A DNA stretch of 64,000 nucleotides from an uncultured Prevotella sp. (GCA_900315765.1 ONAK01000001.1:57892-121891); one strand, 5' to 3'. Shown: positions 1 to 9,500, counted from the first letter of the stretch. The notes: generated by a model from the letters alone, not told the origin. Made by a program: numbers and translations.

Positions 1-2
1 AG

Positions 3-44
3 GTGAAAGCGGAATTGGTGGAGAGACTTAATCCTGAAGTATGA
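3..44 (+). CDS. 3' end of an upstream CDS (partial)
   Basis: An open frame enters from the left edge and stops at 42-44. The visible C-terminus reads VKAELVERLNPEV, which looks like a real protein tail. It ends 17 nt before the next start codon in the same direction, so it is probably in one operon with the kinase. Too little is visible to name it. Confidence 0.4.
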   Translation: MKAELVERLNPEV

Positions 45-61
45 ATATTGATACTTGAAAC

Positions 62-958
62 ATGGAACTTGAAACAAATAATATCATAGTAGGTGCAGGC
101 CTGATCAGTCTGGATGTGTTGATTTGGGAAGGAAACCGCATCCCTGTGTCATTTTATGTGGGTGGCACATGCGGTAATGTGATGATGATCCTCTCCCATA
201 TGGGTTGGGATGCCTATCCCATAGCCCGTCTAGATGGCACGAAAGACGGGGTGAGAGTGTTGGATGACATGAAAAAGCACCGTGTACATACTGATTTTAT
301 TTCTACCCAAGACGGTAAGACACCGGTGATCGTGCAGCGTAACTTCATTAATAAGGATGGTGTTCCCACACACAAGTTTGAATCGCGCAACAATATCGGG
401 CGGTTCTATCTGGACTTCAAGTCGCTGACACTGAAACAGGCGAATGAGGTGATTGAGAGAATAGACTTTGTGCCAAAGGTATTCTTCTTTGACAGGGTTT
501 CACCCGCCATCTTGAAGCTAGCCAGTACATTTAAGGAAAAGGGGGCGGTGATATTTTTTGAGCCTTCCAGCAGAGGAGGTAATGTCTTCCTATTCAACAA
601 ATGTGTTGAGGTATCTGATATAGTCAAGTTCTCGGAACAGAGGATAAAAGACATTAACCAGTTTAAAGACTATAAGGATAAGCTGTTTATCCAGACGCAA
701 GGGGCAAAGGGTTTGAACTACCGCTTGAGTGGCGATTGGAAGCACTTGGAACCTGTTGCAAATAAAAAAGTGGTGGATACCGCTGGTGCTGGTGATTGGA
801 CAGCGGCTGCTTTGATTAATAATTTGTTCAAAGACAAAGTAATGTTTGGAATATGCGATCTCTTAGAATCAGATTTGGAAACAGCTCTGAAAGAAGCGCA
901 GAAAGTAGGTGCTGAGAGTTGCTCTTATGAAGGGGCGCGTGGCATGATGCAGCAATGA
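62..958 (+). CDS. PfkB-family carbohydrate/nucleoside kinase
   Basis: The 298-residue protein has the ribokinase/PfkB layout. The N-terminal part carries the glycine-rich substrate region (VGGTCGNVMMILSHMG, about residues 33-48). Near the C-terminus is the PfkB signature VDTAGAGDWTAAAL (about residues 238-251), where the Asp of GAGD is the catalytic base of the family. The family phosphorylates sugars or nucleosides with ATP in the cytoplasm; the substrate cannot be read here. The usual GAGDSF is GAGDWT, an atypical ending. It follows another gene by 17 nt and seems to be accessory cargo of the conjugative element rather than central metabolism. The family is clear, the role is unknown. Confidence 0.8.
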   Translation: MELETNNIIVGAGLISLDVLIWEGNRIPVSFYVGGTCGNVMMILSHMGWDAYPIARLDGTKDGVRVLDDMKKHRVHTDFISTQDGKTPVIVQRNFINKDGVPTHKFESRNNIGRFYLDFKSLTLKQANEVIERIDFVPKVFFFDRVSPAILKLASTFKEKGAVIFFEPSSRGGNVFLFNKCVEVSDIVKFSEQRIKDINQFKDYKDKLFIQTQGAKGLNYRLSGDWKHLEPVANKKVVDTAGAGDWTAAALINNLFKDKVMFGICDLLESDLETALKEAQKVGAESCSYEGARGMMQQ

Positions 959-1088
959 AACAACTAAAGAACAGAGATATTTTAAAACGTTAATCTTTAT
1001 ATATCTTCACTTCTTCAAAATTCACAAAAGCACTTTTCTGCCGTTTAAATTATAATTAGCTGACACATTATAAGTTGCAATTCTCTGG

Positions 1089-1394
1089 TTATATTTCCTT
1101 ATGCTCATAGGTCTTGAGCACTTTTTCAATATCTGATTCCTTATAGAGAATGTTACCTTTCATACGGATATAAGGTAAGATGCCGTCGTTACGGTAATCA
1201 CGCAACGCTCTTGGACTGACGCGGAGGACTGTTGCCAGCTCCCCATCCGTCATCAGCCGTTCACCATGAAGGACAAGCTTATAATCATCCATTAACCTAT
1301 TTGCTTTTCGGCTAGCCTTGCGCAGTGACTCCAAAGTCTCTGCTATCAAATCATCTTTGATTGTGAGTATTCTTTCTTCCATTTCCCTATACAT
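1089..1394 (-). CDS. Small HTH (excisionase/MerR-type) DNA-binding protein
   Basis: A 101-residue protein. An N-terminal helical stretch is followed by an HTH_17-type winged helix at about residues 47-95 (DGELATVLRVSPRALRDYRNDG, then a wing ending in LYKESDIEKVL). The family includes excisionases and directionality factors of Bacteroides mobile elements. It lies 3 nt after the stop of the upstream HTH gene on the same strand, so the two form an operon. A second ATG 12 nt downstream of the first (at 1382) is an equally possible start. Its fold matches the protein at 2261-2680, which suggests an ancient duplication of the pair. Whether it promotes excision or regulates transfer cannot be told from sequence. 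Confidence 0.75.
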   Translation of the reverse strand: MYREMEERILTIKDDLIAETLESLRKASRKANRLMDDYKLVLHGERLMTDGELATVLRVSPRALRDYRNDGILPYIRMKGNILYKESDIEKVLKTYEHKEI

Positions 1395-1397
1395 TAA

Positions 1398-1685
1398 TTA
1401 TATATTATGATACTTGCCCGACTGACGGATAACCAACTCCACCTCTTCAGGACGGTAGTAGAACTTTCTTCCCAACTGAGCGTAGCATATTTTATGCTTG
1501 CTACGCAGAGTCTGCAATGACCGTTGACTGATCTTGAGGATAGCACAAACTTCCTCACCGGTTAGCCATTTTTGGAAACGCTTGTCCTGACACTTGCGGG
1601 AAAGCGTTTCCACCCGCTGAGCCAGTTGGCGTGCCTCAGACAGCAACTGCTCAAACGCATTCTTTTCCAATATTACTATATCCAT
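1398..1685 (-). CDS. Small HTH (excisionase-type) DNA-binding protein
   Basis: A 95-residue protein. It has an N-terminal coiled-coil-like segment (EQLLSEARQLAQRVETLSRK), then an HTH_17 domain with WLTGEEVCAILKISQRSLQTLR and a wing with the FYYRPEEVE motif. It is the first gene of a two-gene operon reading left, from a TAnnTTTG promoter at 1716-1723. It is divergent from the Xis2c-like gene at 1902 and resembles it in domain order. On CTnDOT-type elements such paired small HTH proteins act in excision and in control of transfer genes. That role is inferred from family and context only. Confidence 0.75.
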   Translation of the reverse strand: MDIVILEKNAFEQLLSEARQLAQRVETLSRKCQDKRFQKWLTGEEVCAILKISQRSLQTLRSKHKICYAQLGRKFYYRPEEVELVIRQSGKYHNI

Positions 1686-1715
1686 GTTCTTATATCAATC
1701 TGGTTCAAACGGCTG

Positions 1716-1723
1716 CAAAGGTA
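1716..1723 (-). promoter_or_regulatory. Bacteroidota -7 box (TACCTTTG) for the leftward HTH pair
   Basis: On the minus strand TACCTTTG matches TAnnTTTG. It lies about 30 nt upstream of the start codon at 1685 and faces away from the excision promoter at 1863. Confidence 0.55.
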
Positions 1724-1760
1724 GCCGGATTGCGGTAAAACAAGCGTATAAGGATTGAAG

Positions 1761-1792
1761 AAGTCCCAGAAAGTCCCAAATAATCGGGGACA
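1761..1792. repeat. Direct repeats AAGTCCCA plus an inverted half-site
   Basis: AAGTCCCA occurs twice with a 10-nt period (1761 and 1771). It is followed by GGGGACATT, which contains the inverted core GTCCC. The set lies in the intergenic region between two divergent HTH operons, upstream of the excision promoter. One helical turn between the direct repeats suggests a regulator site, for example for the RteC-like protein. This is inference. Confidence 0.35.
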
Positions 1793-1862
1793 TTGGAGCC
1801 ATTTCAAAAATATTTTCTTCCAAGGTGTTAAAACGGTGGGAAACATTGTTCCTGGCTTGCAA

Positions 1863-1870
1863 TAATTTTG
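1863..1870 (+). promoter_or_regulatory. -7 box (TAATTTTG) of the excision operon
   Basis: TAATTTTG fits TAnnTTTG and lies 31 nt before the ATG at 1902. In CTnDOT the corresponding promoter in front of xis2c is activated by RteC. Confidence 0.6.
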
Positions 1871-1901
1871 CAGTCGAAATCAAACAAGAAAAGAAACAAG
1901 T

Positions 1902-2258
1902 ATGGAAGTCATCACCATTGAAAGCGGTCTCTGGCAGCAGTTGCTAAACCGCATAGAGAGAATAGAAACGTATGTAAAGGAGGCTACGGCTCCTGTCAAC
2001 ATCAGCGATGAAGACATCATCCTGAACAATGATCAGGCTTGCCGATTACTCTGTGTGGAGAAGCGGACGATGCAGTATTACCGATCAAAAGGAAAGATTG
2101 CTTATCGCTGCTATGCGAAGCAATTACGCTACCGTCTGTCTGACATTGAAGAGTTCGCACATGTCAACATGCGTCCGTTGAGCAAGAAACTACTTGCATC
2201 CATACGTCAGGAATGCATTGATGAGAAAAAGAGAATCCTTGAAAACATGGAGGACTGA
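1902..2258 (+). CDS. Xis2c-like HTH excision protein
   Basis: A 118-residue protein. The first 35 residues look helical, then an HTH_17/excisionase domain (ILNNDQACRLLCVEKRTMQYYRSKG, with wing LRYRLSDIEEF) lies at about residues 40-85. It is the first gene of an operon that continues with a second HTH protein, a DUF3945 protein and topoisomerase III. That is the xis2c-xis2d-orf3-exc order of the CTnDOT excision operon. In CTnDOT the first two products are directionality factors that help the integrase excise the element and also activate transfer genes. The assignment rests on gene order and fold; sequence identity to CTnDOT was not measured. Confidence 0.75.
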   Translation: MEVITIESGLWQQLLNRIERIETYVKEATAPVNISDEDIILNNDQACRLLCVEKRTMQYYRSKGKIAYRCYAKQLRYRLSDIEEFAHVNMRPLSKKLLASIRQECIDEKKRILENMED

Positions 2259-2260
2259 CT

Positions 2261-2680
2261 ATGAACGGAACAGACATAACAGAAGAGAAGCAGCAGAGTG
2301 AAGTTCTGGATAAGGATTTCTTCCTTGAGTGTATGCGTAGCGTAGTTAAAAGGATGCAGAAACAGGAACAGATGATACAGGTACTGGTGGATGATCTGAG
2401 GATGCGTAACCACGAAGGAGTACTTTACCTTAGAGGCGAGAGAATGTATTCTACACAGGAACTGGTAAACAGTTTGCGAGTCAGCAGAAAAACGCTCATG
2501 CGATATCGAAATGCAGGGAATCTTCCTTATATAATCCTGCGTAACAGTGCCTACTATAAGGAGTCTAACGTAGAGAAACTAATCACCCAATACGGAAACA
2601 GGCTCGACAAGAAAGCAGTTGCTGAGTTCCTTGCAAATATGAACAAAAACAAGAACGGCGATATTCTCGCCAACAAATAA
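2261..2680 (+). CDS. Xis2d-like HTH excision protein
   Basis: A 139-residue protein that starts 2 nt after the stop of its neighbour, so the two are probably translationally coupled. An N-terminal helical region with many Gln and Glu is followed by an HTH domain at about residues 58-105 (RMYSTQELVNSLRVSRKTLMRYRNAG, then AYYKESNVEKL). The C-terminal 30 residues are basic. Position two in the excision operon matches xis2d of CTnDOT. Its domain layout mirrors that of the leftward gene at 1089-1394. Confidence 0.72.
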   Translation: MNGTDITEEKQQSEVLDKDFFLECMRSVVKRMQKQEQMIQVLVDDLRMRNHEGVLYLRGERMYSTQELVNSLRVSRKTLMRYRNAGNLPYIILRNSAYYKESNVEKLITQYGNRLDKKAVAEFLANMNKNKNGDILANK

Positions 2681-2714
2681 CATTATTCATTAACAATTTA
2701 AATTTTTAGCTATT

Positions 2715-3803
2715 ATGGCACAAAACCAAAATCAGGGCTATCAGCCCATCGACGAGTCCAAGGTTAACTGGGACCAGATTGAAGAGAAGTTCGGTATCTC
2801 GAAAGAGGTGCTGGAGAAGACGGGAGCAAAGGACAACATGCTGAACTTCGGCAAGTCCGGGCTGCTTGATGTGACGATGCTCATCTACGATCAGAAGGTG
2901 AAGGCCGCTGCACGTCTGCAACTGACACGTCTGCAGGATGGCACTTATAGTGTACTGCCTCACTTCGTGCGCAAGGAGCAGAAGCTGGAGAATGCGGAGT
3001 ACATGGGCTACACCTTCACCAAAGAGGATGCCAAGGCACTGAAAGAGACTGGCAACCTCGGCAAGGTTGTTCCGCTGTTCAACGTGAAAGACAACACCAT
3101 GCAGAATTGCTTCGTGTCTTACGACAAGCAGACCAACGAACTGGTACACTATCCCGTGAGCAAGCTGCATCTCCGTGAGAGTGTGGGTAACGTGAAGTTC
3201 ACTCCCGAAGAGATGGAACTTCTCAAGCAGGGTGGCATCGTGAAGGACAAGTTCTTTGAGGGCGAGAACGGACAGAAGTTCACCGTGGACTTCCAGGTGA
3301 ACGCCGACCGCAAGAACGTTTCGTTTGTCCCAGGCAGTAGCCGCAAGGAGGAAGAGGTGCAGGAACAGAACCAGAAAGCCAAGATGAACTGGACCAACGA
3401 GGATGGCAGCATCAAGAACCTGACCAAGTGGAAGGGCATTCCCCTGACTGAAGAGCAGCAGAAGGACTACCGTGAAGGCAAGTCGGTGAAACTCGACAAC
3501 TACCCGCTGAAGGACGGAACAACAGCCACGATGTACCTGATGTTCTATCCCGACAAGAATCAGCCGTTTGTCTCGAAGAACGACCCGATGCAGGGTAAGG
3601 TTGTAGCCCCAGCCAACGAGAGCGAGACACAGGTGGCAGTCAACCATCAGGGCAAGACCAACGAGGCCACCAAGAAGGTGGACGAGCCACTGCAGAAGGG
3701 ACAGGTCGCGCCCAAGAACGAACACCAGAAAGAGCCACAGAAGCCCGAGGGAGAGAAGCAGGAGCAGAAGGAAGAGAAGAAGAAGCGAGGCCCGAAACTC
3801 TGA
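2715..3803 (+). CDS. DUF4099/DUF3945 protein (CTnDOT orf3-like)
   Basis: A 362-residue cytoplasmic protein with no signal peptide. It has the repeated DUF3945-type pattern: one module around residues 90-200 (YTFTKEDAKALKETGNLGKV, then LKQGGIVKDKF) and a second around 230-290 (GIPLTEEQQKDYREGKSVKL). The last 70 residues are low-complexity, rich in Lys, Glu, Gln and Pro, and end in KKKRGPKL. These proteins are found next to topoisomerase III in Bacteroides conjugative transposons; CTnDOT has orf3 in this place. Their biochemical role is unknown. The basic tail recurs on the 122-residue protein at 28599. Confidence 0.7.
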   Translation: MAQNQNQGYQPIDESKVNWDQIEEKFGISKEVLEKTGAKDNMLNFGKSGLLDVTMLIYDQKVKAAARLQLTRLQDGTYSVLPHFVRKEQKLENAEYMGYTFTKEDAKALKETGNLGKVVPLFNVKDNTMQNCFVSYDKQTNELVHYPVSKLHLRESVGNVKFTPEEMELLKQGGIVKDKFFEGENGQKFTVDFQVNADRKNVSFVPGSSRKEEEVQEQNQKAKMNWTNEDGSIKNLTKWKGIPLTEEQQKDYREGKSVKLDNYPLKDGTTATMYLMFYPDKNQPFVSKNDPMQGKVVAPANESETQVAVNHQGKTNEATKKVDEPLQKGQVAPKNEHQKEPQKPEGEKQEQKEEKKKRGPKL

Positions 3804-3880
3804 TTAGAGAAGCGCAATGTGTGGACAGCCGCAGATGGCTGTCGGCTGTCCACCTCTCACGCGCGTAATAATAAGTATAA

Positions 3881-3897
3881 AACCACTGAATCCATTT
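3881..3897 (+). repeat. 17-nt inverted repeat, left copy (flanks topB)
   Basis: AACCACTGAATCCATTT here is repeated perfectly in inverted orientation at 6038-6054. This copy sits just before the topB start; the other sits in the leader of the next operon. Confidence 0.8.
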
Positions 3898-3904
3898 TTA
3901 CAAT

Positions 3905-5983
3905 ATGATTACCATTATCGCAGAGAAACCGAGCGTCGCACGACAAATATCCCGTGTCGTGGGCGCCATGGAAAGGAAAGTCGGCTGCTACGGAGGCAAC
4001 AACTACTGCGTCACCTGGGCCTTCGGTCACCTGATACAACTGGCCATGCCCGAAGCCTATGGTGTGACAGGATTCCGTCGCGAGTCCCTGCCAATCATCC
4101 CCGATGTTTTCCAACTCGTCAGCCGCAAGGATGTCAAGGGTAAAGAGGATAACGGGGTAAAGGAGCAGCTTCGCGTCATTAAGAACCTCTTCGAGCATAC
4201 CGAAAAGATCATCGTTGCCACAGATGCCGGACGCGAGGGCGAACTGATTTTCCGCAATCTCTACCAGTACCTCGGCTGTCACGTCCCGTTTCAGCGTCTC
4301 TGGATCAGTTCACTGACCGACAAGGCCATCAAGGAAGGACTGAAAAACCTTAAGAACGGCCACGACTACGACAACCTTTTCTTGTCTGCCAAGGCACGAA
4401 GTGAAGCCGATTGGCTTGTGGGCATCAACGCTACCCAGGCACTGACTATTGCGGCTGGAAATGGAACATACTCCCTCGGACGTGTGCAGACGCCTACACT
4501 TGCAATGGTCTGCCGCCGCTTTTTAGAGAACAAGAACTTTGTGCCGACTCCGTTCTGGCAGATGCACTTCACTACCGAAGGTGACGGCAAGACCGTCAAG
4601 TTTTTGACCGCAGACCGATGGAAAGACAAGGCTGATGCCGAATCCGTCTATCAGAAGTTGAAGTCTGCCAACAGCGTAGCCATCGCCAAGGTGGAGTGCA
4701 AGGAAAAGACGGAGGAACCGCCCTTGCTCTATGATCTCACCACGCTCCAGAAGGATGCCAACGTCAGGTATGGCTTCACCGCCGAGCAGACACTAACCAT
4801 CGCGCAGAAACTCTATGAGGCCAAGGCCATCACCTATCCCCGCACGTCAAGCCGCTACATCCCCGATGACGTGTACGACGAGATTCCCAAGCTACTCCGC
4901 ACACTGGCCGACAATGAGCAGTGGGGCGCACTCTCCATGACCATTCACAAGCCCAACCGCCACAGCGTCGATGCCTCGAAGGTCACTGACCACCACGCCC
5001 TGCTGATTACAGGCGAAAAGCCGCAGTACCCGTCCAACGACGACAAGAATATCTACAACCTCATCGTCGCCCGTATGCTCGAAGCCTTCTCTGACAAGTG
5101 CGTCAAGGAACTGACTACTGTCACCGTTGATGTGGACGGAATACCGTTTGTCGCCAAGGGAACTGTCATCCGTCAGCAAGGTTGGCGGTTCATCATGAAC
5201 GAGGACACAGATGCAGACCATTTGCCCAACTGGAAGGAAGGTCAGGAACTGCACGTCACGGGATGGGGACTGGCCGAGGGCAAGACCAAACCCGCTGCAA
5301 TCCACACCGAGGCTACGCTGCTGTCCGAGATGGAACACTGCGGCAAGAACATCGACGACGAGGAACTGGCACAGGCCATCAAGGACTGTGGCATCGGAAC
5401 CCCAGCCACCCGTGCCGCCATTATCGAGACGCTTATCAACCGCGAGTACATGATTCGCCTAAACAAGCAGCTTATCCCGACCGAAAAAGGGCTGTTTATC
5501 TACAAACTGCTGAAAGACAAGCAGATTGCCGATGTCGCCATGACGGGCCAGTGGGAGCAGTCGCTTGCCAGGATCGAACGGGGCGAGTACAGTGCCGAGG
5601 ACTTCCGCAAGGGCATTGAGGACTATACGGGCAGCATCGTTAGGGAACTTCTCTCCTTGGAGGACAGGTTTGAGCACAGCGGCATCGGCATACCATGTCC
5701 CAAGTGCGGGAAAGGCACGATGCAGTTCTACAAGAAGGTCGTCAAGTGCGACAATCCCGCCTGTGACTGTCATGTGTTCCGCGAGAAAGCTGGCAAGGAA
5801 CTAACCAACGACCAGTTGAAGGCTTTGCTGACCGAGGGCAGGACGGGAATCATCAAAGGTTTCAAGAGCAAACAGGGCAATTCCTTCGATGCCGTTGTCA
5901 CTCTTAACCGCGAGACCTTCCAGACAGAATTTTCGTTCCCTGAGCGAAAAAGTCAACCAAAGAAAAGTAAATCCCGAAAATAA
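3905..5983 (+). CDS. topB: DNA topoisomerase III (type IA), Exc-like
   Basis: A 692-residue type IA topoisomerase. The TOPRIM domain starts at MITIIAEKPSVARQIS, and its acidic motif VATDAGREGELIFR lies at about residues 104-117. The active-site region AITYPRTSSRYIP places the catalytic tyrosine at residue 311. A C4 zinc-ribbon follows near the C-terminus (CPKCGK, then CDNPACDC). The family nicks and relaxes negatively supercoiled DNA. In CTnDOT the fourth gene of the excision operon (exc) is a topoisomerase III, needed for excision in vivo. It is fourth here too, and the size is normal for that clade. ATG 3905 follows directly after the intergenic repeat. Confidence 0.92.
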   Translation: MITIIAEKPSVARQISRVVGAMERKVGCYGGNNYCVTWAFGHLIQLAMPEAYGVTGFRRESLPIIPDVFQLVSRKDVKGKEDNGVKEQLRVIKNLFEHTEKIIVATDAGREGELIFRNLYQYLGCHVPFQRLWISSLTDKAIKEGLKNLKNGHDYDNLFLSAKARSEADWLVGINATQALTIAAGNGTYSLGRVQTPTLAMVCRRFLENKNFVPTPFWQMHFTTEGDGKTVKFLTADRWKDKADAESVYQKLKSANSVAIAKVECKEKTEEPPLLYDLTTLQKDANVRYGFTAEQTLTIAQKLYEAKAITYPRTSSRYIPDDVYDEIPKLLRTLADNEQWGALSMTIHKPNRHSVDASKVTDHHALLITGEKPQYPSNDDKNIYNLIVARMLEAFSDKCVKELTTVTVDVDGIPFVAKGTVIRQQGWRFIMNEDTDADHLPNWKEGQELHVTGWGLAEGKTKPAAIHTEATLLSEMEHCGKNIDDEELAQAIKDCGIGTPATRAAIIETLINREYMIRLNKQLIPTEKGLFIYKLLKDKQIADVAMTGQWEQSLARIERGEYSAEDFRKGIEDYTGSIVRELLSLEDRFEHSGIGIPCPKCGKGTMQFYKKVVKCDNPACDCHVFREKAGKELTNDQLKALLTEGRTGIIKGFKSKQGNSFDAVVTLNRETFQTEFSFPERKSQPKKSKSRK

Positions 5984-5987
5984 TGCG

Positions 5988-5995
5988 TACCTTTG
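5988..5995 (+). promoter_or_regulatory. -7 box (TACCTTTG) for the DUF1896-methylase operon
   Basis: TACCTTTG lies just after the topB stop codon and about 130 nt before the next gene, leaving a long 5' leader that contains a strong hairpin. Confidence 0.55.
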
Positions 5996-6037
5996 CCACT
6001 GACATTCATTTTCATACATCGTTTAAACGATTTTTTG

Positions 6038-6054
6038 AAATGGATTCAGTGGTT
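6038..6054 (-). repeat. 17-nt inverted repeat, right copy
   Basis: The sequence AAATGGATTCAGTGGTT is the exact reverse complement of 3881-3897. The two copies bracket topB and the promoter at 5988. Confidence 0.8.
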
Positions 6055-6055
6055 G

Positions 6056-6080
6056 CACCTCGGGAGGGATACCCGGGGTG
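6056..6080 (+). promoter_or_regulatory. GC-rich stem-loop in the 5' leader
   Basis: CACCTCGGG and CCCGGGGTG form a 9-bp stem (one G-T pair) around a 7-nt loop. No T-tract follows, so it is more likely a leader structure than a terminator. Confidence 0.5.
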
Positions 6081-6126
6081 CTTTACTTGTACGCTGATTC
6101 TATAACCCACTTAAACGTTTTTGAAA

Positions 6127-6570
6127 ATGAATAAGAAAGAACAACCAGAGTTGTCCTACTATGGACTGTATCTGCTTCGCTACCTGCTGGAGCAGCATTC
6201 ACGCAAGGCCAAAGACCTGAGTTTCATCTATAGCCGTGAGCAGTTGGCAGCAGAAACCTTTGAACAGGCCCGACTCGACGGCTATCCCGTGGAGGGAGCA
6301 CACGAACTGGCGATGTCCGTACTGACGAAAGACCTGGGCCTCTCACAGTGGAGCATTCTCATTGAGGTGCTGGAGAAAGAATTTGCCCGCGAACTGAACG
6401 ATGGGCAGCGCCTGACATTTGCCGAGAAACTGCTTCCTTCACTGGCCCCTGTCTTCGAGCCTTACGACCTCGCCGAACCAGAGTTTGAACTGACGCCTGA
6501 CTACATGCAGCTCTATACCGAGTTGACGGGTGCCGTGGTACTTTACATCGAGCAGTATGGCGTTCAATAG
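6127..6570 (+). CDS. DUF1896 family protein
   Basis: A small acidic, helical protein. With the ATG at 6127 it has 147 residues; a TTG two codons upstream is also open but less likely. The opening ([17 protein letters not shown], then [13 protein letters not shown] and [15 protein letters not shown]) is typical of DUF1896, a family of unknown function in Bacteroidota conjugative transposons. It nearly always precedes a large methylase/helicase, as it does here, where the last 14 nt overlap the next gene. Overlap and conserved pairing suggest the two act together in DNA processing; that is inference. Confidence 0.75.
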   Translation: MNKKEQPELSYYGLYLLRYLLEQHSRKAKDLSFIYSREQLAAETFEQARLDGYPVEGAHELAMSVLTKDLGLSQWSILIEVLEKEFARELNDGQRLTFAEKLLPSLAPVFEPYDLAEPEFELTPDYMQLYTELTGAVVLYIEQYGVQ

Positions 6571-9500
6571 GAAGGCACGGCTGCAAGCCAACATCGATGC
6601 CATCCGCACAGCCTTTGCCGTGTGGAAGGAGGTACGCATCCCCACTGAGGCCGAACGGGAAACCATTTCCCGTTATTGTGGCTTCGGTGGGCTGAAATGT
6701 GTGCTGAATCCTGTGGAGAATAAGGCAGTCTGGCCGAAGAACGACCTTCCACTGTACGACCTGACCGCCGAACTCCACAGGGTGATACGCGAGAATTCCG
6801 AGGACGAGACCGACTACAAACGCTATGTTGCCAGTATGAAGCAGTCCGTCCTAACGGCTTTCTATACCCCAAAGGAGATACCCGAAGCCATCTGGAGCGT
6901 TTTCGGTGAGATGAACCTGAAGCCGCAGAAGGTGTTAGAGCCGTCTGCGGGTATGGGTGTTTTTATCGACACCATGCGCACCGTCAATCCTGATGCCGAG
7001 GTGACCGCCTTTGAGAAGGACAAACTGACGGGTTTGTTGCTGACCACCCTCCACAAAGATGACGGAACCAAGGTACGGACTGCCGGTTTTGAGATGATAG
7101 ACAAGGAGCAGTTAGGCACCTACGACCTCGCCATCTCCAACATCCCCTTTGGTGACACGAAGGTGTACGACCCCTTCTACAGCGACAGCAAGAGCCTGTT
7201 CAACCGCGTGATTTCCAAGTCCATTCACGGTTACTTCATGCAGAAAGGGCTTGATGCCGTGCGCGACGGTGGCATGGTGGCATTCATCACGACGAGGAAC
7301 TACCTCGACAGGGAACAGAACTGTATCAGGATCAACCACCTCCTTCAGCAAGCCGACCTTGTTACCGCTTTCCGTCTGCCTGACAATCTGTTCAAGGAGA
7401 ACGCCAACACCGAGGCAGGGAGCGACCTGATCATCATTCAGAAGAACTATGCCAAGCAGGGACTGACCGAGGATGAGGAAAGGCTGAAAAGGGTGTACTC
7501 TGCCGAGGATGAGAACATCGTCCGTAACGACTATTTTGAGCATTACCCTGACAATGTGCTTGCCACAAGCATCCTGAGAGGGCACGACCAGTACGGCAAG
7601 CCCGCGCTGGAGTATCTGCATACGGGTGGTGTCGAAGGCATTGCCCATGAACTTCGTGAGCGATTACGGGACGAACTCGCCAAACATCTGGACTTCCGTA
7701 AGTTCACGGGGCTTGACAGCCCGGCCTTTATCCGCAAGGAAAAGGAAAATAAAATCCAGAAGTCCGTTGAGAAACAGAAACCAGCGGAAGAACAGGAGTC
7801 AATAGAAGCAGAACAAAAGCCAGTAGAGACAGGGCAGCAGCATGTAACGGAAGATGAGCCAGCAAAGACGGCCCAGATTGTAACGATACCAGAGCCAGCC
7901 AAGAAGGAAGAAAAGCCAGTCCCAGAGCATACGCCCGACAACAATCCGCAACTGTCACTCTTCGACCTTTGGGGGATGACCGTGCAGGAACAGCCAAAAC
8001 CGAATCAAGTACCCAAGAAGCCAAAGAAGGAACGTAAGAAGGAGCGTCAGGCCAGGAAACTGCAGGAGAAGAAGGCCGCAATGGAGAAGAAAAGCCATAT
8101 CGACCAGCAGTTGGCCGTCTATGACTCTCTGGATTGGGAAGAGAACCCGCCCATCAACGGCTTCTATGAGATGATGATGGACTTGACTCCTGAGCGTCGC
8201 CGCCAGTTGCTGGAGGCTGGACAGCAGCGCATCGAGACCAATGCGGATGCCAAAGCCAGAGAGCAGGGACAGACGGAAACCGAGCCGAAGCAGCGCCGTA
8301 CCACCAAGACAAAACTGGTAGAGCCAAAACCCTTCGAGGGTGAGATGAAGGCATACTACCGTAACGGCTCCATGGTTGAGGATAAGGACGGAAACATCGG
8401 ACATCTGGAGAAGATCACTTCCTCGGGTGCCACCTTCGTCCCCCTGATTGTTTCGCAGGAGCAGACCGACCGCATCCGCCAGTATATCGCCGTGCGTGAC
8501 GTGTATGAGGAATTGTATGCCTACGAGCAGGACAACCAGCAGGCGAATGACGAGTTGCGCGAGAAACTTAACGGCTACTACGATGCCTTCACGGCCATGT
8601 ACGGCAACTTGAACGACAGGAAGAACGTACGGATGATTCTGATGGATGCAGTGGGAAGGAACATGCTGGCACTGGAACGTGGCGAAAACGGCAGGTTTGT
8701 AAAGGCCGACTTCCTCGACCACCCCGTAGCCTTCTCCACGCAGGAACTGAAGCACGTCGATACGTCGCAGGAAGCCGTCTCTGCATCGCTCAACAAATAC
8801 GGTGTGCTGAACATGCCCTATATGTCGTACCTCACCGACAAGAGCGAGGACGACATCATCCGAGAACTGCAGGGGCAGATATTCTACAATCCGCTGACGG
8901 ACTTCTACGAAATCCGCGACAAGTTCATTGCCGGAAACGTCGTGGAGAAGGTAAGGGACATCGAGAACCTGATTGAGAAACGTGGCGGAGAGGTGGACGA
9001 CCGCATCATGGAGTCACTGAAAGCCCTGAAGGATGCCGTGCCTACGCCGATTCCTTTTGAAGACTTGGACTTCAACTTCGGTGAGCGATGGATTCCCGCC
9101 AATGTCTATTCTGCCTTTATGACCGACTTCTTCGACACGAAGGTTGACATTGTCTATTCGCCGCAGATAGACCAGTTCGATGCCAGTTGCGCCCAGAAGA
9201 ATGAGAAGATATGGACTGAGTTCTGTGTCCAAGGTGAGTATCGCAGGTATGACGGTATAGCCCTGCTGCGCCATGCCCTGCACAACACGACACCGAAAAT
9301 CATGAAGTCGAACGGCAAGGATGACAACGGCAACGACATCAAGGTGCCTGATGCACAGGCCATCCAGTTGGCAAACTCGAAGATTGATGAAATCCGCAAC
9401 GGCTTCACTGAATGGCTTGAAAGCCAAAACCGTGAGTTCAAGGACAGACTGGCACAGATGTATAACGAGAAGTTCAACTGCTTTGTCCGCCCGAAGTACG

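Noticed and set aside
1695-1883. A 62-codon minus-strand frame in the excision control region
   Set aside because: It covers two promoters and the operator-like repeats, has no recognisable domain, and lies between divergent genes.
2706-3725. A 339-codon minus-strand frame opposite the DUF3945 gene
   Set aside because: It is a mirror frame of a G/C-biased coding strand, hydrophobic without topology, and it lacks promoter and neighbours on its strand.
7955-8755. A 266-codon minus-strand frame inside the methylase/helicase gene
   Set aside because: It lies wholly opposite a well-supported 1882-residue protein and has no family features.
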